Shown here piece by piece: positions 43,518-53,773 of a stretch of DNA of 64,000 bases (positions are counted from its first letter, which is position 1; each line of letters starts with the position of its first letter). A program made the position numbers and the translations under genes. A model generated the notes under the pieces. That model had not been told where the DNA came from and searched no databases. It worked only from the letters and a program-made list of their open reading frames with translations. This DNA comes from Rhizobium sullae (lineage in GTDB: Bacteria > Pseudomonadota > Alphaproteobacteria > Rhizobiales > Rhizobiaceae), in NCBI RefSeq assembly GCF_025200715.1, contig NZ_CP104144.1, forward strand, positions 2,695,628-2,759,627, in the 5' to 3' direction.

Positions 43518-45761
43518 TCAGCCGAGACCGATCGCTTCCTTCACCCTCTTGCGCGACAGCGGCAGATCGACCAGCCGCTTCCCGGTCGCGTTGCGGATCG
43601 CGTTGGCGACTGCCGCACAAGCCGGTCCTTGCGCCGCCTCGCCTGTACCGAGGAAAGGCTGACCGGGCCGGTCGATAATATGCACTTCGACACTTTCTGG
43701 AACGCTTGCAAAGCGCAGCATCGGATAGCTCGACCAATCGGTGCTGGTAATGCGCGTGCGATCGAAGGTGACGGCTTCGTAAAGCGTCCAACTGATCGAT
43801 TGCAAGATGCCGCCCTCCGTCTGGTTGCGAATGCCGTCAGGATTGACGGCCTGGCCGCTGTCGATGGCGGCGACGGCGCGCAGCACCTGCACGCGCCCGG
43901 TTTCGCGCTCGACCTTGGCTTCCATGGCGACCGCCAGATAGGCGGCATGGTTCTTGTAGCGGGCGAAAGCAAAGCCGCGGCCATGGCCCTGCGGCACTTC
44001 GCCCCTTCCCCAGCCGAATTTCTCCGCCGCGAGCTTCACGACATCGCTGGCGCGATCATCTTCCAGGTGACGCAGGCGGAATTCGACAGGATCGGCCCTG
44101 GCGGCGATCGCCAGTTCGTCCATGGTGCTTTCGATCGAGAAGATATTGGCATAGGCACCCAAGCCGCGCAGCGCCGAAACCCGGAGCGGCATGTCAGGAA
44201 TGAAATGCCAAAGCACCCTGCGGTTCGGGATCGCGTAGAGAGGATCGGCATTCCGATCGCCGCTGCCGTTGGGATTGATACTAAGTGTCGGCGGCTTTTG
44301 AGGCGTTGGCCGCTCCTTGGTGCGGCCGGCAAGCAGCGCGCCGGCATCGCCGGGGCGCGTGCTGTGCGTATTGCTCCACAGATCATAGGTCCAGTTGTCG
44401 ATCCTGCCGTTTGCATCAAGCGATGCCCGAACCTTTGACACCATGCCAGGCCCGAAAGGTTCCCACATGTGTTCCTGCTCGCGCATCCACTGGACGCGTA
44501 CCGGGCGACCGGGAATTTTCATGGCGATGAGTGCTGCGTCGGCTGCCGCGTCGTCCGCGCCATTGTGCCCGTAGCAGCCGGAGCCTTCCATATGGATGAC
44601 CCGCACCGTGTCTTCCGGCAGGCCAAGCATTTGCGCGATCGCCGTACGATCGGGGAAAACGCCCTGGGTGTGAGACCAGATATCGAGGTTGCCCTCGGCC
44701 TTTAGAAGCGCCACCGCACAGGAGGGGCCGATCGAACCGTGCATCTGATAAGGGCGCGTGAAGGTTGCCTCATAGATCGCGCCGTCCGGGAAGCTCGGAA
44801 TGCCGGATTCCGCCACGGTTCCGACATCCCTTTCCAGGGCGACGAGAACGGCGGCCAGGTCGGTCTGGTCAGGAAGCGTCGCGGGCTCGTCCCAATGGGC
44901 CGCCCTTTCGATGGCGCGCATCGCCTTCACCGCCTGCCATTCTTTCTCCGCCACGACGGCAAGGAAACTGCCGTCACGGATGACGGAAATGATACCGGCC
45001 ATGGCAGCGGCCGCAGTGGAATCGATGTCTTTCAGCACCGCGCCGTAGCTCGGCGGGCGTATAACGCGCGCGTGCACCATGCCTTCGAGGCGCAAATCCT
45101 GCACATAGGCCACCGCACCGGTGACCTTGCCGGGAATGTCGATGCGCGGCACATCGCGGCCGATGATGCTCAGCGCATCCGGCGGTTTCAGCTTCGATTG
45201 CGGCTGGGCTTCGAGATGCAGGAACTGGCCCGTGACCAGTTCGCCATAGGTCACCGATCTGCCGTCCGGAGCCGAAATGCTTTTCTTTTCCGCCTTGAGC
45301 TGTTCAGGCGGCACGTTAAAGCGCCGCCCCGCCCCGGCAATCAGCAGTTCGCGAACCTGCGCGGCGGCATCGCGGATTGCGGTGCCGCTGTTCTGCATCG
45401 ACTGGCTGCCGGCCGTAAAGCCTTCGTCAGGCGTGCGTCCGGTGTCGGCTGTCACGAGCGTGATGTCGCCGGGCTCGACTTCCAGTTCCTCGGCGGCGAC
45501 CTGGATCAGCGGCGTGCGGATACCTTGCCCAAGCTCGGCTTTGCCTGTGAATACCGTGATCTTGCCGTCAGAATCGATCCTTATCCAGCTATCGAGATAA
45601 CGGTCGTCGTCCAGGCTGCCCGGCAGCTTGGGTTTTTCGTGCGCCGCAGCCGGCGTATCCTGCGCCAGCGCGCGGATTGCAGAGAAGCTGACAACGAGTG
45701 CTCCGGTGCCGGCAAGTAGGCCACGCCGGGTGATTTCATGCTTGGTAAGAATACCCATCAT
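43518..45761 (-). CDS. Molybdenum hydroxylase large subunit (xanthine-dehydrogenase family, IorB-like)
   Basis: 747-aa Moco-binding subunit. A Tat signal with TRRGLLAG near residue 11 and a cleavable ARALAQDT predicts periplasmic export of the folded enzyme. AELGQGIRTPLIQVAAEELE and GSQSMQNSG are Moco-binding, and the active-site Glu is in LGTGEAAQG near the C-terminus. The family oxidises aromatic N-heterocycles, aldehydes or isoquinoline/nicotinate-type substrates by adding water oxygen. It is the last gene of a three-gene operon: cytochrome, iron-sulfur and Mo subunits, each overlapping by 4 bases. No FAD subunit is present, so electrons go to cytochrome c. Confidence 0.92.
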   Translation of the reverse strand: MMGILTKHEITRRGLLAGTGALVVSFSAIRALAQDTPAAAHEKPKLPGSLDDDRYLDSWIRIDSDGKITVFTGKAELGQGIRTPLIQVAAEELEVEPGDITLVTADTGRTPDEGFTAGSQSMQNSGTAIRDAAAQVRELLIAGAGRRFNVPPEQLKAEKKSISAPDGRSVTYGELVTGQFLHLEAQPQSKLKPPDALSIIGRDVPRIDIPGKVTGAVAYVQDLRLEGMVHARVIRPPSYGAVLKDIDSTAAAAMAGIISVIRDGSFLAVVAEKEWQAVKAMRAIERAAHWDEPATLPDQTDLAAVLVALERDVGTVAESGIPSFPDGAIYEATFTRPYQMHGSIGPSCAVALLKAEGNLDIWSHTQGVFPDRTAIAQMLGLPEDTVRVIHMEGSGCYGHNGADDAAADAALIAMKIPGRPVRVQWMREQEHMWEPFGPGMVSKVRASLDANGRIDNWTYDLWSNTHSTRPGDAGALLAGRTKERPTPQKPPTLSINPNGSGDRNADPLYAIPNRRVLWHFIPDMPLRVSALRGLGAYANIFSIESTMDELAIAARADPVEFRLRHLEDDRASDVVKLAAEKFGWGRGEVPQGHGRGFAFARYKNHAAYLAVAMEAKVERETGRVQVLRAVAAIDSGQAVNPDGIRNQTEGGILQSISWTLYEAVTFDRTRITSTDWSSYPMLRFASVPESVEVHIIDRPGQPFLGTGEAAQGPACAAVANAIRNATGKRLVDLPLSRKRVKEAIGLG

Positions 45762-46249
45762 CCTGCACTCCCATCGGCAGCCAGCCCGGAAGCTTCCATC
45801 AATTCGCTAGCGCGCCTGATGGCGGCAAGGATGCGCATATGCGTGCCGCAGCGACAGAGATTGGTGCGTAACGCCGACCGGATTTCCTCGTCGGTCGGTT
45901 TAGCGTTCTTCGTCAGCAACGCTGCTGCGCTCATCATCATGCCGGGAATGCAAAAGCCGCATTGCACCGCCTGTTTCTCGATGAAGGCCGCCTGCAGCGG
46001 GCCGGGTTTTTCGGCGGTTCCAAGCCCCTCTACGGTCAAGATTTCCTTGCCTTCGACGACGATGAGCGGCGTCACGCAGGAAAGCACGGCGTGGCCGTCA
46101 ACCACGACGGTACAGGCTCCGCATTGGCCGAGGCCGCAGCCGAATTTCGCGGCGTTGAGTTCAAGATCGTTGCGAAGTACATAAAGCAGTGGTGTGTCGG
46201 GCTCGCTGTCGACTTCATGGATTTGTCCGTTGACGTTGAGCGTTGTCAT
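45758..46249 (-). CDS. 2Fe-2S subunit of the molybdenum hydroxylase (IorA-like)
   Basis: 163 aa. The plant-type cluster motif is GCGLGQCGACTVVVDGHAVL followed by Cys; the second all-helical cluster domain is CGFCIPGMMMSAAA and CRCGTH. It has no signal, so it is likely exported with the Mo subunit as a complex. It passes electrons from the Moco to the adjacent cytochrome. Overlaps the flanking genes by 4 bases each. Confidence 0.93.
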   Translation of the reverse strand: MTTLNVNGQIHEVDSEPDTPLLYVLRNDLELNAAKFGCGLGQCGACTVVVDGHAVLSCVTPLIVVEGKEILTVEGLGTAEKPGPLQAAFIEKQAVQCGFCIPGMMMSAAALLTKNAKPTDEEIRSALRTNLCRCGTHMRILAAIRRASELMEASGLAADGSAG

Positions 46250-47643
46250 TTCGCCTCCTTCGCGCCGACATTGGCCGGCGCTCTCTCAATTCCTTCCGAG
46301 GGGCGGACGGCGACGAAATATTCGCCGGAACGTGTGCGGCTGACGAGCTGCTGCAGATCGAGCCAGGCGTCGCGTCTCGTGAAGCGCCGGCGCATGAAAT
46401 CCAGCAGATCGGCGACCTGCCGGTCGTTCAATGCGCCAGCAAAGCCGGGCATCACAGCACTTGTCTGACCATCGGCAGGCGGCAGGCCGAAAAGCACGAC
46501 ATTGACGATGTTCTGCGGGTTGGCGGCATTGACGGCGGTGCTGAGATTGAAGTTCAACCCGCCAAACGGCGCCGCGCGGCCGGACTCATGACAGGTGGCA
46601 CAAGCCGCACCATAGATAGCGGCACCCGGATGCGCGACAAGATCGGCCGAGGCTCGGTTCTCATCGATCGACGCAGTAAGCATCCCGTCTTGGTCTGGGA
46701 CGAACTGTTTCTTCAGCTGCTCGGCCTTCTGCACACGCTCGGGAGCCGGCTCGCCCATAATCGAGGCGACATAGACTGCAATCGCGTTAATATCGCTATC
46801 GGGAAGCGCACCGAGATTGCCCGTGACTTCCGCCATCGGACCACGCGAAACACCGTGGAACGCGTGGTAGCCGTGGCGAAGATAAAAGGCGAGCGACTCC
46901 TTGTCCCACGGGATCGGCGACGGGCTTTCGGCATTGATTGCATAAGCCTGCCAGCCTTCCGCCTCACCGCCTCCGAGGTGTCTGCTGCGATCTTCGGCGC
47001 CGAGGGCGTTTCGCGGCGTATGGCAGGCGCCGCAATGGCCGAGGCCTTCCGCAAGATAGGCACCGCGGTTCCATTCGCCGCTTTTCTGCAGATCGGGCGC
47101 GAAAGCTCCCTTGGTGAAGAAGAGCAGCTTCCAGCCGGCAAGGATCGGCCGCACTTGGAGCAGGAACGGCAACTCATTTTCCGGTGCCGTTGCCTTGATC
47201 GGCGTACGCGTCATCAGGAAGGCATAGAGTGCCTTGTTGTCCTCATCGGTGACGCGGGTAAAGTGTTCATAAGGGAAAGCCGGGTAAAGGTGATTGCCTT
47301 CCCGATCCACCCCTTCGCGCATGGCGCGCTGGAAGGCAGCTTCACCCCAGCGCCCGATGCCGGTTTCATCATCCGGCGTGATGTTCGTCGAATAGATGTT
47401 CCCGAAAGGCGTCGGGAGTTTAAGACCCCCGGAGAAAGCTTCCTTTCCCGGGACCGTATGACAGGCGATACAGTTTCCGACCGCCGCGAGGCTTGCTCCC
47501 TTGGCGATCAGCGCGTCATCGAAGCGCGCGTTCTCCGACGGGTTCCGAGGCTTTATTTCTGGGCGCCAGGCAAGAAAGAAGAATGCGAGACCGAAAATGA
47601 TGAAGAGGGTAAGGATCGTTGAGAGCAGGCTGATGGCTCGCAT
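46246..47643 (-). CDS. Triheme c-type cytochrome electron acceptor
   Basis: 465 aa. The N-terminal TM helix (MRAISLLSTILTLFIIFGLA) anchors it in the inner membrane. Three heme motifs, CIACH, CGACH and CATCH, each head a cytochrome c domain. It should take electrons from the iron-sulfur subunit to the respiratory chain. ATG 47643 fits the TM start with GGGAGG upstream. It is the first gene of the operon; the layout matches nicotinate/aldehyde dehydrogenases that use a cytochrome instead of FAD. Confidence 0.9.
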   Translation of the reverse strand: MRAISLLSTILTLFIIFGLAFFFLAWRPEIKPRNPSENARFDDALIAKGASLAAVGNCIACHTVPGKEAFSGGLKLPTPFGNIYSTNITPDDETGIGRWGEAAFQRAMREGVDREGNHLYPAFPYEHFTRVTDEDNKALYAFLMTRTPIKATAPENELPFLLQVRPILAGWKLLFFTKGAFAPDLQKSGEWNRGAYLAEGLGHCGACHTPRNALGAEDRSRHLGGGEAEGWQAYAINAESPSPIPWDKESLAFYLRHGYHAFHGVSRGPMAEVTGNLGALPDSDINAIAVYVASIMGEPAPERVQKAEQLKKQFVPDQDGMLTASIDENRASADLVAHPGAAIYGAACATCHESGRAAPFGGLNFNLSTAVNAANPQNIVNVVLFGLPPADGQTSAVMPGFAGALNDRQVADLLDFMRRRFTRRDAWLDLQQLVSRTRSGEYFVAVRPSEGIERAPANVGAKEAK

Positions 47644-47729
47644 TGCCGATATGACCCTCCCGGAGTGCAAACCGAACTCCACAAAACGCGAGGGACAGGG
47701 ATTTGTTCCCGAAATACGCGCTGGTATCG

Positions 47730-47984
47730 CTAGCGCTTGGCGATCGTGCGGGCCAGCTTCAGGTCGCCGCGGGCGTCATCGTCGCAGGTGCGCATAAGAC
47801 GCCCGGTGGCGCGCAGCATCTCGATCAGGTCAGTGCCATCGCTGGACGCCTTTGTCATTTCGAGCTGTTCAAACTCGGCCGCCGCCTGCCGCCAGTTTTT
47901 CGCATCGCTCCCATAGGGGCGTCCCTCCGCCTCCCAGATGGCATAGGCGCGCTGGCTGATCCAATCTTCCTTATTGCGAAACAT
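47730..47984 (-). CDS. DUF2934 protein (paralogue)
   Basis: 84 aa, with EDWISQRAYAIWEAEGRPYG and AAAEFEQLEMTKASSDGTDL; similar over 50 residues to the DUF2934 protein at 42933. It lies 87 bp upstream of the cytochrome gene on the same strand and may share its promoter. The function is unknown. Confidence 0.8.
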   Translation of the reverse strand: MFRNKEDWISQRAYAIWEAEGRPYGSDAKNWRQAAAEFEQLEMTKASSDGTDLIEMLRATGRLMRTCDDDARGDLKLARTIAKR

Positions 47985-48148
47985 GACACCCAGCTGAAAC
48001 GAGAAAAAATATCGGGTTGGAGGTTGCCAGATTTCGCTTACGGAGTTGTTACTTCAGCCCGCGAATTTGACCAGAAATTCTTTGCAAATGCGCCATTTCA
48101 GATCTTCTCCAAATTCCGCCTGCCGAAGCAGCCACGAAACCCGCGGCC

Positions 48149-48547
48149 TCAACCCGTCCGCTCAGCAAGCTCGATGAGGATGCCGTCGGGATCGCGCAGG
48201 AAAGCAACCTTGTGCAGAACTTCGGAATTGTAAGCGAGACGCGGGCGCTCCTTCATCTCGACGCCGGCCGCTTCGAGCTTCGCGAAGGTTTCATCGACGC
48301 TGCCGAACAGAAATGTCAGATGGCGGAGACCGGCCGCGCCTTCCGGCACGTCGGTTGCCCGCACGGCACCGCTCGCGGGCGCGAAGATTTCCAGCATGCC
48401 GCCGCCGGCATCGAGAAAAGCAACGTGCGAGCCGTCCGGCATCGTCTTGCGCAGGTGCAGCCGAAGCCCGAGCAGGTCGCAATAAAAGGCGACGGCACGG
48501 TCGATGTCGCTTACCGTCATGCCGATATGTTCGAAGGATTTCAGCAT
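48149..48547 (-). CDS. VOC/glyoxalase-family protein
   Basis: 132 aa, metal-dependent vicinal oxygen chelate fold. Begins FEHIGMTVSDIDRAVAFYCD (first metal His), has GLRHLTFLF and ends VAFLRDPDGILIELAE with the Glu ligand. Members are lactoylglutathione lyases, dioxygenases or epimerases; with methylmalonyl-CoA mutase nearby an epimerase role is conceivable but the sequence looks like a general glyoxalase-type enzyme. It is divergent from the ThuA-like gene. Confidence 0.85.
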   Translation of the reverse strand: MLKSFEHIGMTVSDIDRAVAFYCDLLGLRLHLRKTMPDGSHVAFLDAGGGMLEIFAPASGAVRATDVPEGAAGLRHLTFLFGSVDETFAKLEAAGVEMKERPRLAYNSEVLHKVAFLRDPDGILIELAERTG

Positions 48548-48722
48548 TCAAAATTCCTCCCGGAGATGACGCTCGAACTGACTGCCGTGGCTTGCCGCCG
48601 TCAAGACAGAATCGTGTGATGGCAATCGAAGCGACCATTCGGCTTGCGGTCGATGAAATCGGACGCTATCTGACTGGGGCCGCTAAATCACGACTTAACC
48701 ATCGAAAGCCGGGAGACAGGGC

Positions 48723-49367
48723 ATGCGAAAAGCGATCATCGTCTGGGGCGGCTGGCAGGGCCACGAGCCGGAGGCATGCGCAAACGCCGTCGGCGAACTG
48801 CTGCGGGAAGACGGCTTTTCGGTCGAGATTACCGCCGATCTCGACATCTTCGGCTCGCCGGTGATTGCCAACACCGATCTGCTTGTTCCGATCATTACCG
48901 GGGAAAAGCTGGAGAAGGAGCATGCCAATGCGCTAGTGACGGCGGTTCGCGGCGGCCTTGGCCTTGGCGGACATCACGGCGCGCTTGCCACATCCTTCAA
49001 GGAAAATGCGCCATTCCGCTATGTTTCGGGCGTCACCTGGGTTTCGCATCCAGGCAACATCATCGACTTCCGCGTGAACGTGAGCCGGCAAAACGATCCG
49101 CTGATGCAAGGCATTCCGGACTTCGACTACCACTCGGAGCAGTACTACCTGCACTACGATCCGTCGATTGAAATCCTGGCGACAACCACATTCACCGGCG
49201 AGTATGACGAGGCCGCACGCAATGTCGTGATGCCGGTGGTCTTCAAGCGCCATTTCGGTGCGGGCCGTGTCTTTTATTCCGCGCTCGGCCATGTTGCGGC
49301 CGAATTCGACCATCCGTACATGCCCCTCATTCTTCGCCGTGGCCTTGCCTGGGCTTCACGCCGGTAG
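48723..49367 (+). CDS. ThuA-domain protein
   Basis: 214 aa, glutamine-amidotransferase-like fold of the ThuA family, whose founding member acts in trehalose/sucrose use in rhizobia. Diagnostic segments are IVWGGWQGHEPEACANAV, RGGLGLGGHHGALATSFKEN and YHSEQYYLHYDPSIEIL; the C-terminal GAGRVFYSALGHVAAEFDHP is conserved. No sugar transporter is adjacent, so the pathway is unclear. The start has GGGAGA upstream. Confidence 0.85.
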   Translation: MRKAIIVWGGWQGHEPEACANAVGELLREDGFSVEITADLDIFGSPVIANTDLLVPIITGEKLEKEHANALVTAVRGGLGLGGHHGALATSFKENAPFRYVSGVTWVSHPGNIIDFRVNVSRQNDPLMQGIPDFDYHSEQYYLHYDPSIEILATTTFTGEYDEAARNVVMPVVFKRHFGAGRVFYSALGHVAAEFDHPYMPLILRRGLAWASRR

Positions 49368-49506
49368 CTCTTCGCCCGGCGGCGGCCTGTCCAGTCATAA
49401 TTTGACCTTGCCCCGCCGGGACAGATGTGATCGATTTCGGGCGCTGCTGGAGGGCGGCAAATTTCAAATCACATGAGCGCAAGCTCGACCGCGACGGAAG
49501 GTCATC

Positions 49507-50664
49507 ATGTCTCAGCTTCTCGACGACGCCTCATCGGGCGGCCTGTTTGTCGGCCGCGTCTGGAATCCGCAGGCAGCCGGTCCGGCCATTGTCACGATCC
49601 GTGACGGAGAGATTATCGACATAACGTCCAGGGAAGCGCCGACATTGAGCGCGCTTCTGGAGAAGGATGATCCGGTCGCCTTTGCGCGCGCTGTAACCGG
49701 CAAAACACTCGCTTCGCTCGAAACAGTGGCGGCAAATAGTGTCGGCCGACCTGATGCGGCTAGGCCTTATCTACTGGCACCAGCAGACCTTCAGACCGTG
49801 AAGGCTTGCGGCGTGACCTTCGCGCAATCGATGATCGAGCGGGTGATCGAGGAGAAGGCTGCCGGCAATCCGGATCGTGCGGCGTCGATCCGCGACCGCG
49901 TCGGTGCGCTGATCGGTGGTAGCCTCGCCAACATCAAGGCAGGCTCTCCGGAAGCGGCAAGGGTCAAGCAGGCGCTGATCGATGAAGGCATGTGGTCGCA
50001 GTATCTCGAAGTCGGCATCGGGCCGGACGCCGAGGTCTTCACCAAATCCCCGGTGCTGTCCTCCGTCGGCTGGGGGGCCGATGTCGGCCTGCATCCGATT
50101 TCGACCTGGAACAATCCGGAACCGGAAATCGTGCTTGCGGTGAACAGCCGCGGCGAGATCAAGGGCGCGACCCTCGGAAACGACGTCAACCTTCGCGATA
50201 TCGAAGGCCGCTCGGCACTGCTGCTTGGCAAGGCGAAAGATAATAATGCCTCCTGCTCCATCGGCCCTTTCGTTCGGCTATTCGACGACTCTTACGGCCT
50301 TGGCGATGTCCGCAAGGCCGAGCTCGACCTGAAGGTCACCGGCGAGGACGGCTTCGTGCTTAACGGAAAGAGTTCAATGTCGAAGATCAGCCGCGACCCG
50401 ACCGATCTCGTCAGGCAGACCTGCGGAGCCCATCATCAATATCCGGACGGTTTCATGCTGTTCCTCGGCACGCTTTTTGCCCCGACACAGGACCGCGACG
50501 CACCCAATCAAGGCTTTACGCACAAAATCGGCGATGTAGTCGAGATCTCTTCAGTTGGGCTTGGAACGCTTACAAATACGGTTCGTCTCTCAACCGAATG
50601 CTCTCCATGGACGTTTGGCATTTCGGCGCTGATGACCAACCTCGCAAAGCGGGGGCTGCTCTAG
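49507..50664 (+). CDS. Fumarylacetoacetate hydrolase-family protein
   Basis: 385 aa. The FAH C-terminal fold includes ISTWNNPEPEIVLAVNSRGE (metal-binding Glu in PEPEIV) and GATLGNDVNLRDIEGRSALL. The N-terminal domain (1-95) is as in the rhizobial FAH-like enzymes acting on 2-keto-3-deoxy sugar acids or oxaloacetate. The downstream MBL gene is convergent. Reaction not certain. Confidence 0.85.
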   Translation: MSQLLDDASSGGLFVGRVWNPQAAGPAIVTIRDGEIIDITSREAPTLSALLEKDDPVAFARAVTGKTLASLETVAANSVGRPDAARPYLLAPADLQTVKACGVTFAQSMIERVIEEKAAGNPDRAASIRDRVGALIGGSLANIKAGSPEAARVKQALIDEGMWSQYLEVGIGPDAEVFTKSPVLSSVGWGADVGLHPISTWNNPEPEIVLAVNSRGEIKGATLGNDVNLRDIEGRSALLLGKAKDNNASCSIGPFVRLFDDSYGLGDVRKAELDLKVTGEDGFVLNGKSSMSKISRDPTDLVRQTCGAHHQYPDGFMLFLGTLFAPTQDRDAPNQGFTHKIGDVVEISSVGLGTLTNTVRLSTECSPWTFGISALMTNLAKRGLL

Positions 50665-50734
50665 CTTGGGAGCGCCCACAGGCTGCTCTCGCTCAAGCCG
50701 TTGCGAAGCGATGCCGTTGTCATCCAGCGAGCAC

Positions 50735-51478
50735 TCAAATCTGCACGATCAGGCCGTCTTCGGCAGTCTCGAAATTTACGGTCGGTCGTTCAGCTAACAT
50801 ATCCTCGCTCATGTGGGTCAAGATGACACGCTTCGCACAGATCGCCGGAAGATGGTTCTCGAGCGTCGCCAGATCGAGATGGAGCGGCACCGGCTTTCGC
50901 CGGAAGTACGCCTCGGCGATCAGGAGATCGGCGCCTTCAGCCGCTGCGACCAAGGTGTCGGTCCATTCGGTGTCACCCGTGTAGGTCACGATGCGTTTTC
51001 CAATCTCGAGTCTAAGCGCGAAGAACGACCCCTCCGGCTGCCCGTGCCTGACAAGGAAGGGCGTCACCTTCACATTGCCGAAATCTGCCTGCATCCCGGG
51101 CTCGAGTTCCCGCAATTGCAGATCAAAACGCTGTTTTGTTTTTGCAGACCCTGGAAATCCCGTTTCCATCACCCTGACGAACCAGTCCGGCAGCCCTGGA
51201 GGCCCGGCAATGAGCAGCGGCTCCGTCCGCTTTGAAAAGAACTGCGCATCCAGAATGAAGAACGGCAGGCCGCCGAAGTGATCGGCGTGGAAATGGGTCA
51301 CGAAGATCGCCTGGATATCGTTTCGGCCGATCCCCAGCTTCTTCATCGCAATGAGTGACGAAGCTCCACAGTCGATCAGGAAGTTCGTGCGCTCGCCTGT
51401 GACATGGAAGCAAGTGTTGAAGCGTCCGCCGCTGCCAAAGGCATCGCCGCATCCGACGAATTGCAGTTGCACCGTCAT
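50735..51478 (-). CDS. MBL-fold metallohydrolase
   Basis: 247 aa. The metal motif THFHADHFGG gives His62, His64, Asp66 and His67; the later HGQPEGSFFALR and YTGDTEWTD (metal-bridging Asp) and the final LTHMSEDM match the RNase Z-like/phosphodiesterase group. ATG 51478 has GGAG seven bases upstream and was preferred over a TTG at 51490. It lies 38 bp after the methylmalonyl-CoA mutase gene on the same strand and is probably co-transcribed. The substrate is unknown. Confidence 0.85.
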   Translation of the reverse strand: MTVQLQFVGCGDAFGSGGRFNTCFHVTGERTNFLIDCGASSLIAMKKLGIGRNDIQAIFVTHFHADHFGGLPFFILDAQFFSKRTEPLLIAGPPGLPDWFVRVMETGFPGSAKTKQRFDLQLRELEPGMQADFGNVKVTPFLVRHGQPEGSFFALRLEIGKRIVTYTGDTEWTDTLVAAAEGADLLIAEAYFRRKPVPLHLDLATLENHLPAICAKRVILTHMSEDMLAERPTVNFETAEDGLIVQI

Positions 51479-51516
51479 ATTATTCTCCAACGCGAATGTA
51501 GCCGTTTGTTTAACCG

Positions 51517-53655
51517 CTACCGGTTGCGCCGGATCCCCTGCAGGAGATCGAGAACGGAGTTGGCGGCATCGAGGACGTTCGTGCCGGGGCCGAAAACGGC
51601 GGAGATGCCGTGATCGGCCAGAAACTGATAGTCCTGGCGCGGGATGACACCGCCACAGATGACGATGACATCGCCGCCGCCCTTGGCTCTCAAGCTCTCG
51701 ACGAGCTGCGGCAGCAGAGTCTTGTGGCCGGCGGCAAGCGACGAGACACCGATGACGTTGACCGTCTCGCTGATCGCCATTTGGGCGGCCTCTTCCGGTG
51801 TCTGGAAGAGCGGGCCTGTCAGTACGTCGAAGCCGATATCGCCGAAAGCTGACGCGATCACCTTGGCGCCGCGGTCGTGCCCATCCTGGCCGAGTTTAGC
51901 GACCATGATCTTCGGCTTGCGGCCCAGCGCCTCGCTTACCGTCGACATGCGGTTCTTCAAAACGGCGAGTTCCGGCTCGCCGCGATAGGCTTCGCCGTAG
52001 ACATCCCGGACGACCTCGGGTGTCGCCACATGATCGCCGAAGGCCCGGCGCATCGCATCCGTTATCTCGCCGACGGTGGCCCGCGACCGCGCCGCCTCGA
52101 TGGCGGCTTCGAGCAGATTACCTTTGCCGCTGCGCGCCACCTCCGCGAGGGCTGCGAGCGTTTCAGCGGCCTTGGCGCCGTCGCGCCGCCGTCTCGTCTC
52201 CTCGAGCCGCTTGATTTGCGACGTTCTCACGGCACTGTTGTCGATATCGAGGATGTCGATCGGCTGTTCGTTGTCGAGACGGTATTTGTTGACGCCGACG
52301 ATGATCTCGTCGCCCTTGTCAACCGCCGCCTGGCGGCGGGCAGCGGCTTCCTCGATCAGCCGCTTCGGCAGGCCGTCGTTGACGGCGCGCGTCATGCCGC
52401 CAAGCGCCTCAACCTCCTCGATCAGGCTCCATGCCTTGTCGGCAAGTTCCTTGGTCAAGCTTTCTACGTAGTAAGAGCCGGCAAGCGGATCGACGACCTT
52501 GGTGACGCCGGTCTCGTGGCTCAGGATGAGCTGTGTGTTGCGGGCGATGCGGGCGGAAAATTCCGTGGGCAGCGCGAGGGCCTCGTCGAAGGAATTGGTG
52601 TGCAGCGACTGCGTGCCGCCAAGCACCGCCGACATCGCCTCGAAGGCCGTGCGGACGATATTGTTGTAGGGATCCTGTTCCTGCAGCGACACGCCCGAGG
52701 TCTGGCAATGGGTGCGCAGCATCAGCGAGGCCGATTTTTGCGGTTTGAAGTCCTCCATGATCCGGGTCCAGAGCAGGCGGGCGGCGCGCAGCTTTGCCGC
52801 CTCCATGAAGAAGTTCATGCCGACCGCGAAGAAGAAGGAAAGACGTCCGGCGAAATCGTCCACGTTCAGGCCCTTGGCGATGGCGGCCCGCACATATTCG
52901 CGGCCGTCGGCCAGCGTGAAGGCGAGCTCCTGCACCAGCGTCGCACCTGCTTCCTGCATGTGATAGCCCGAGATCGAGATCGAATTGAACTTCGGCATTT
53001 CCTTCGCCGTATATTCGATGATGTCTGCGACGATCCGCATCGAGGGTTCGGGTGGATAGATATAGGTATTGCGGACCATGAACTCCTTGAGGATGTCGTT
53101 CTGGATGGTCCCGGAAAGCTCTGCCCTCGATACGCCTTGCTCCTCGCCTGCAACGATGAAGGAGGCGAGGATCGGGATCACCGCACCGTTCATGGTCATC
53201 GACACGGACATCTCGCTCAGCGGAATGCCGTCGAAGAGGATCTTCATGTCTTCGACGCTGTCGATCGCCACGCCGGCCTTGCCGACATCTCCCTCGACGC
53301 GCGGATGGTCGCTGTCGTAGCCGCGATGGGTGGCGAGATCGAAGGCGACGGAGAGACCTTTCTGGCCGGCGGCGAGATTGCGGCGATAGAAGGCATTGGA
53401 TTCCTCAGCCGTCGAAAACCCCGCATATTGCCGGATCGTCCAAGGCCTGCCGGCATACATGGTGGCGCGCGGGCCGCGGGTGAAAGGCGCAAATCCCGGA
53501 AGGGAGTCGAGATGCCCAGCGCCTTCCAGATCTGCGGCCGTGTAGAGCGGCTTGACGTCGATGCCTTCCGGTGTGCGCCAGGTCAACGTCCCGAGCGGAG
53601 CGCGCAGTTCCTTCTCCGCTAATGCCGCCCAATCCGCAGTCGTCTTCTTGGCCAT
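51517..53655 (-). CDS. scpA: Methylmalonyl-CoA mutase, single-chain type
   Basis: 712 aa, adenosylcobalamin-dependent conversion of methylmalonyl-CoA and succinyl-CoA. The N-terminal TIM barrel has [14 protein letters not shown] [10 protein letters not shown] and [20 protein letters not shown] (the family substrate loop). The C-terminal B12 domain carries [15 protein letters not shown] with the DxHxxG cobalt-ligand motif at about 590-596. Length and form match the homodimeric ScpA/BhbA type of rhizobia. ATG 53655 has GGAGGA before it; the track start 53670 is slightly upstream. No epimerase or carboxylase gene is adjacent. The MBL gene follows. Confidence 0.95.
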   Translation of the reverse strand: MAKKTTADWAALAEKELRAPLGTLTWRTPEGIDVKPLYTAADLEGAGHLDSLPGFAPFTRGPRATMYAGRPWTIRQYAGFSTAEESNAFYRRNLAAGQKGLSVAFDLATHRGYDSDHPRVEGDVGKAGVAIDSVEDMKILFDGIPLSEMSVSMTMNGAVIPILASFIVAGEEQGVSRAELSGTIQNDILKEFMVRNTYIYPPEPSMRIVADIIEYTAKEMPKFNSISISGYHMQEAGATLVQELAFTLADGREYVRAAIAKGLNVDDFAGRLSFFFAVGMNFFMEAAKLRAARLLWTRIMEDFKPQKSASLMLRTHCQTSGVSLQEQDPYNNIVRTAFEAMSAVLGGTQSLHTNSFDEALALPTEFSARIARNTQLILSHETGVTKVVDPLAGSYYVESLTKELADKAWSLIEEVEALGGMTRAVNDGLPKRLIEEAAARRQAAVDKGDEIIVGVNKYRLDNEQPIDILDIDNSAVRTSQIKRLEETRRRRDGAKAAETLAALAEVARSGKGNLLEAAIEAARSRATVGEITDAMRRAFGDHVATPEVVRDVYGEAYRGEPELAVLKNRMSTVSEALGRKPKIMVAKLGQDGHDRGAKVIASAFGDIGFDVLTGPLFQTPEEAAQMAISETVNVIGVSSLAAGHKTLLPQLVESLRAKGGGDVIVICGGVIPRQDYQFLADHGISAVFGPGTNVLDAANSVLDLLQGIRRNR

Positions 53656-53773
53656 GTTTTCCTCCGGCATTTTTGGTTTTGACCGTACGCTATCACTCGA
53701 AGCGCATGCGACGCGATAGGGCCTTAGGATAATTTACGCAGGAAGCCGGCGATTTCCATGGCCAGCGTGACGC

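Noticed and set aside
52020..53622. Long plus-strand frames over methylmalonyl-CoA mutase
   Set aside because: Antisense shadows of a full-length B12 enzyme with clear motifs.
53656..53773. Search for a cobalamin riboswitch before the B12-dependent mutase
   Set aside because: No conserved B12-box-like sequence was seen upstream of the gene; the region is mostly debris.
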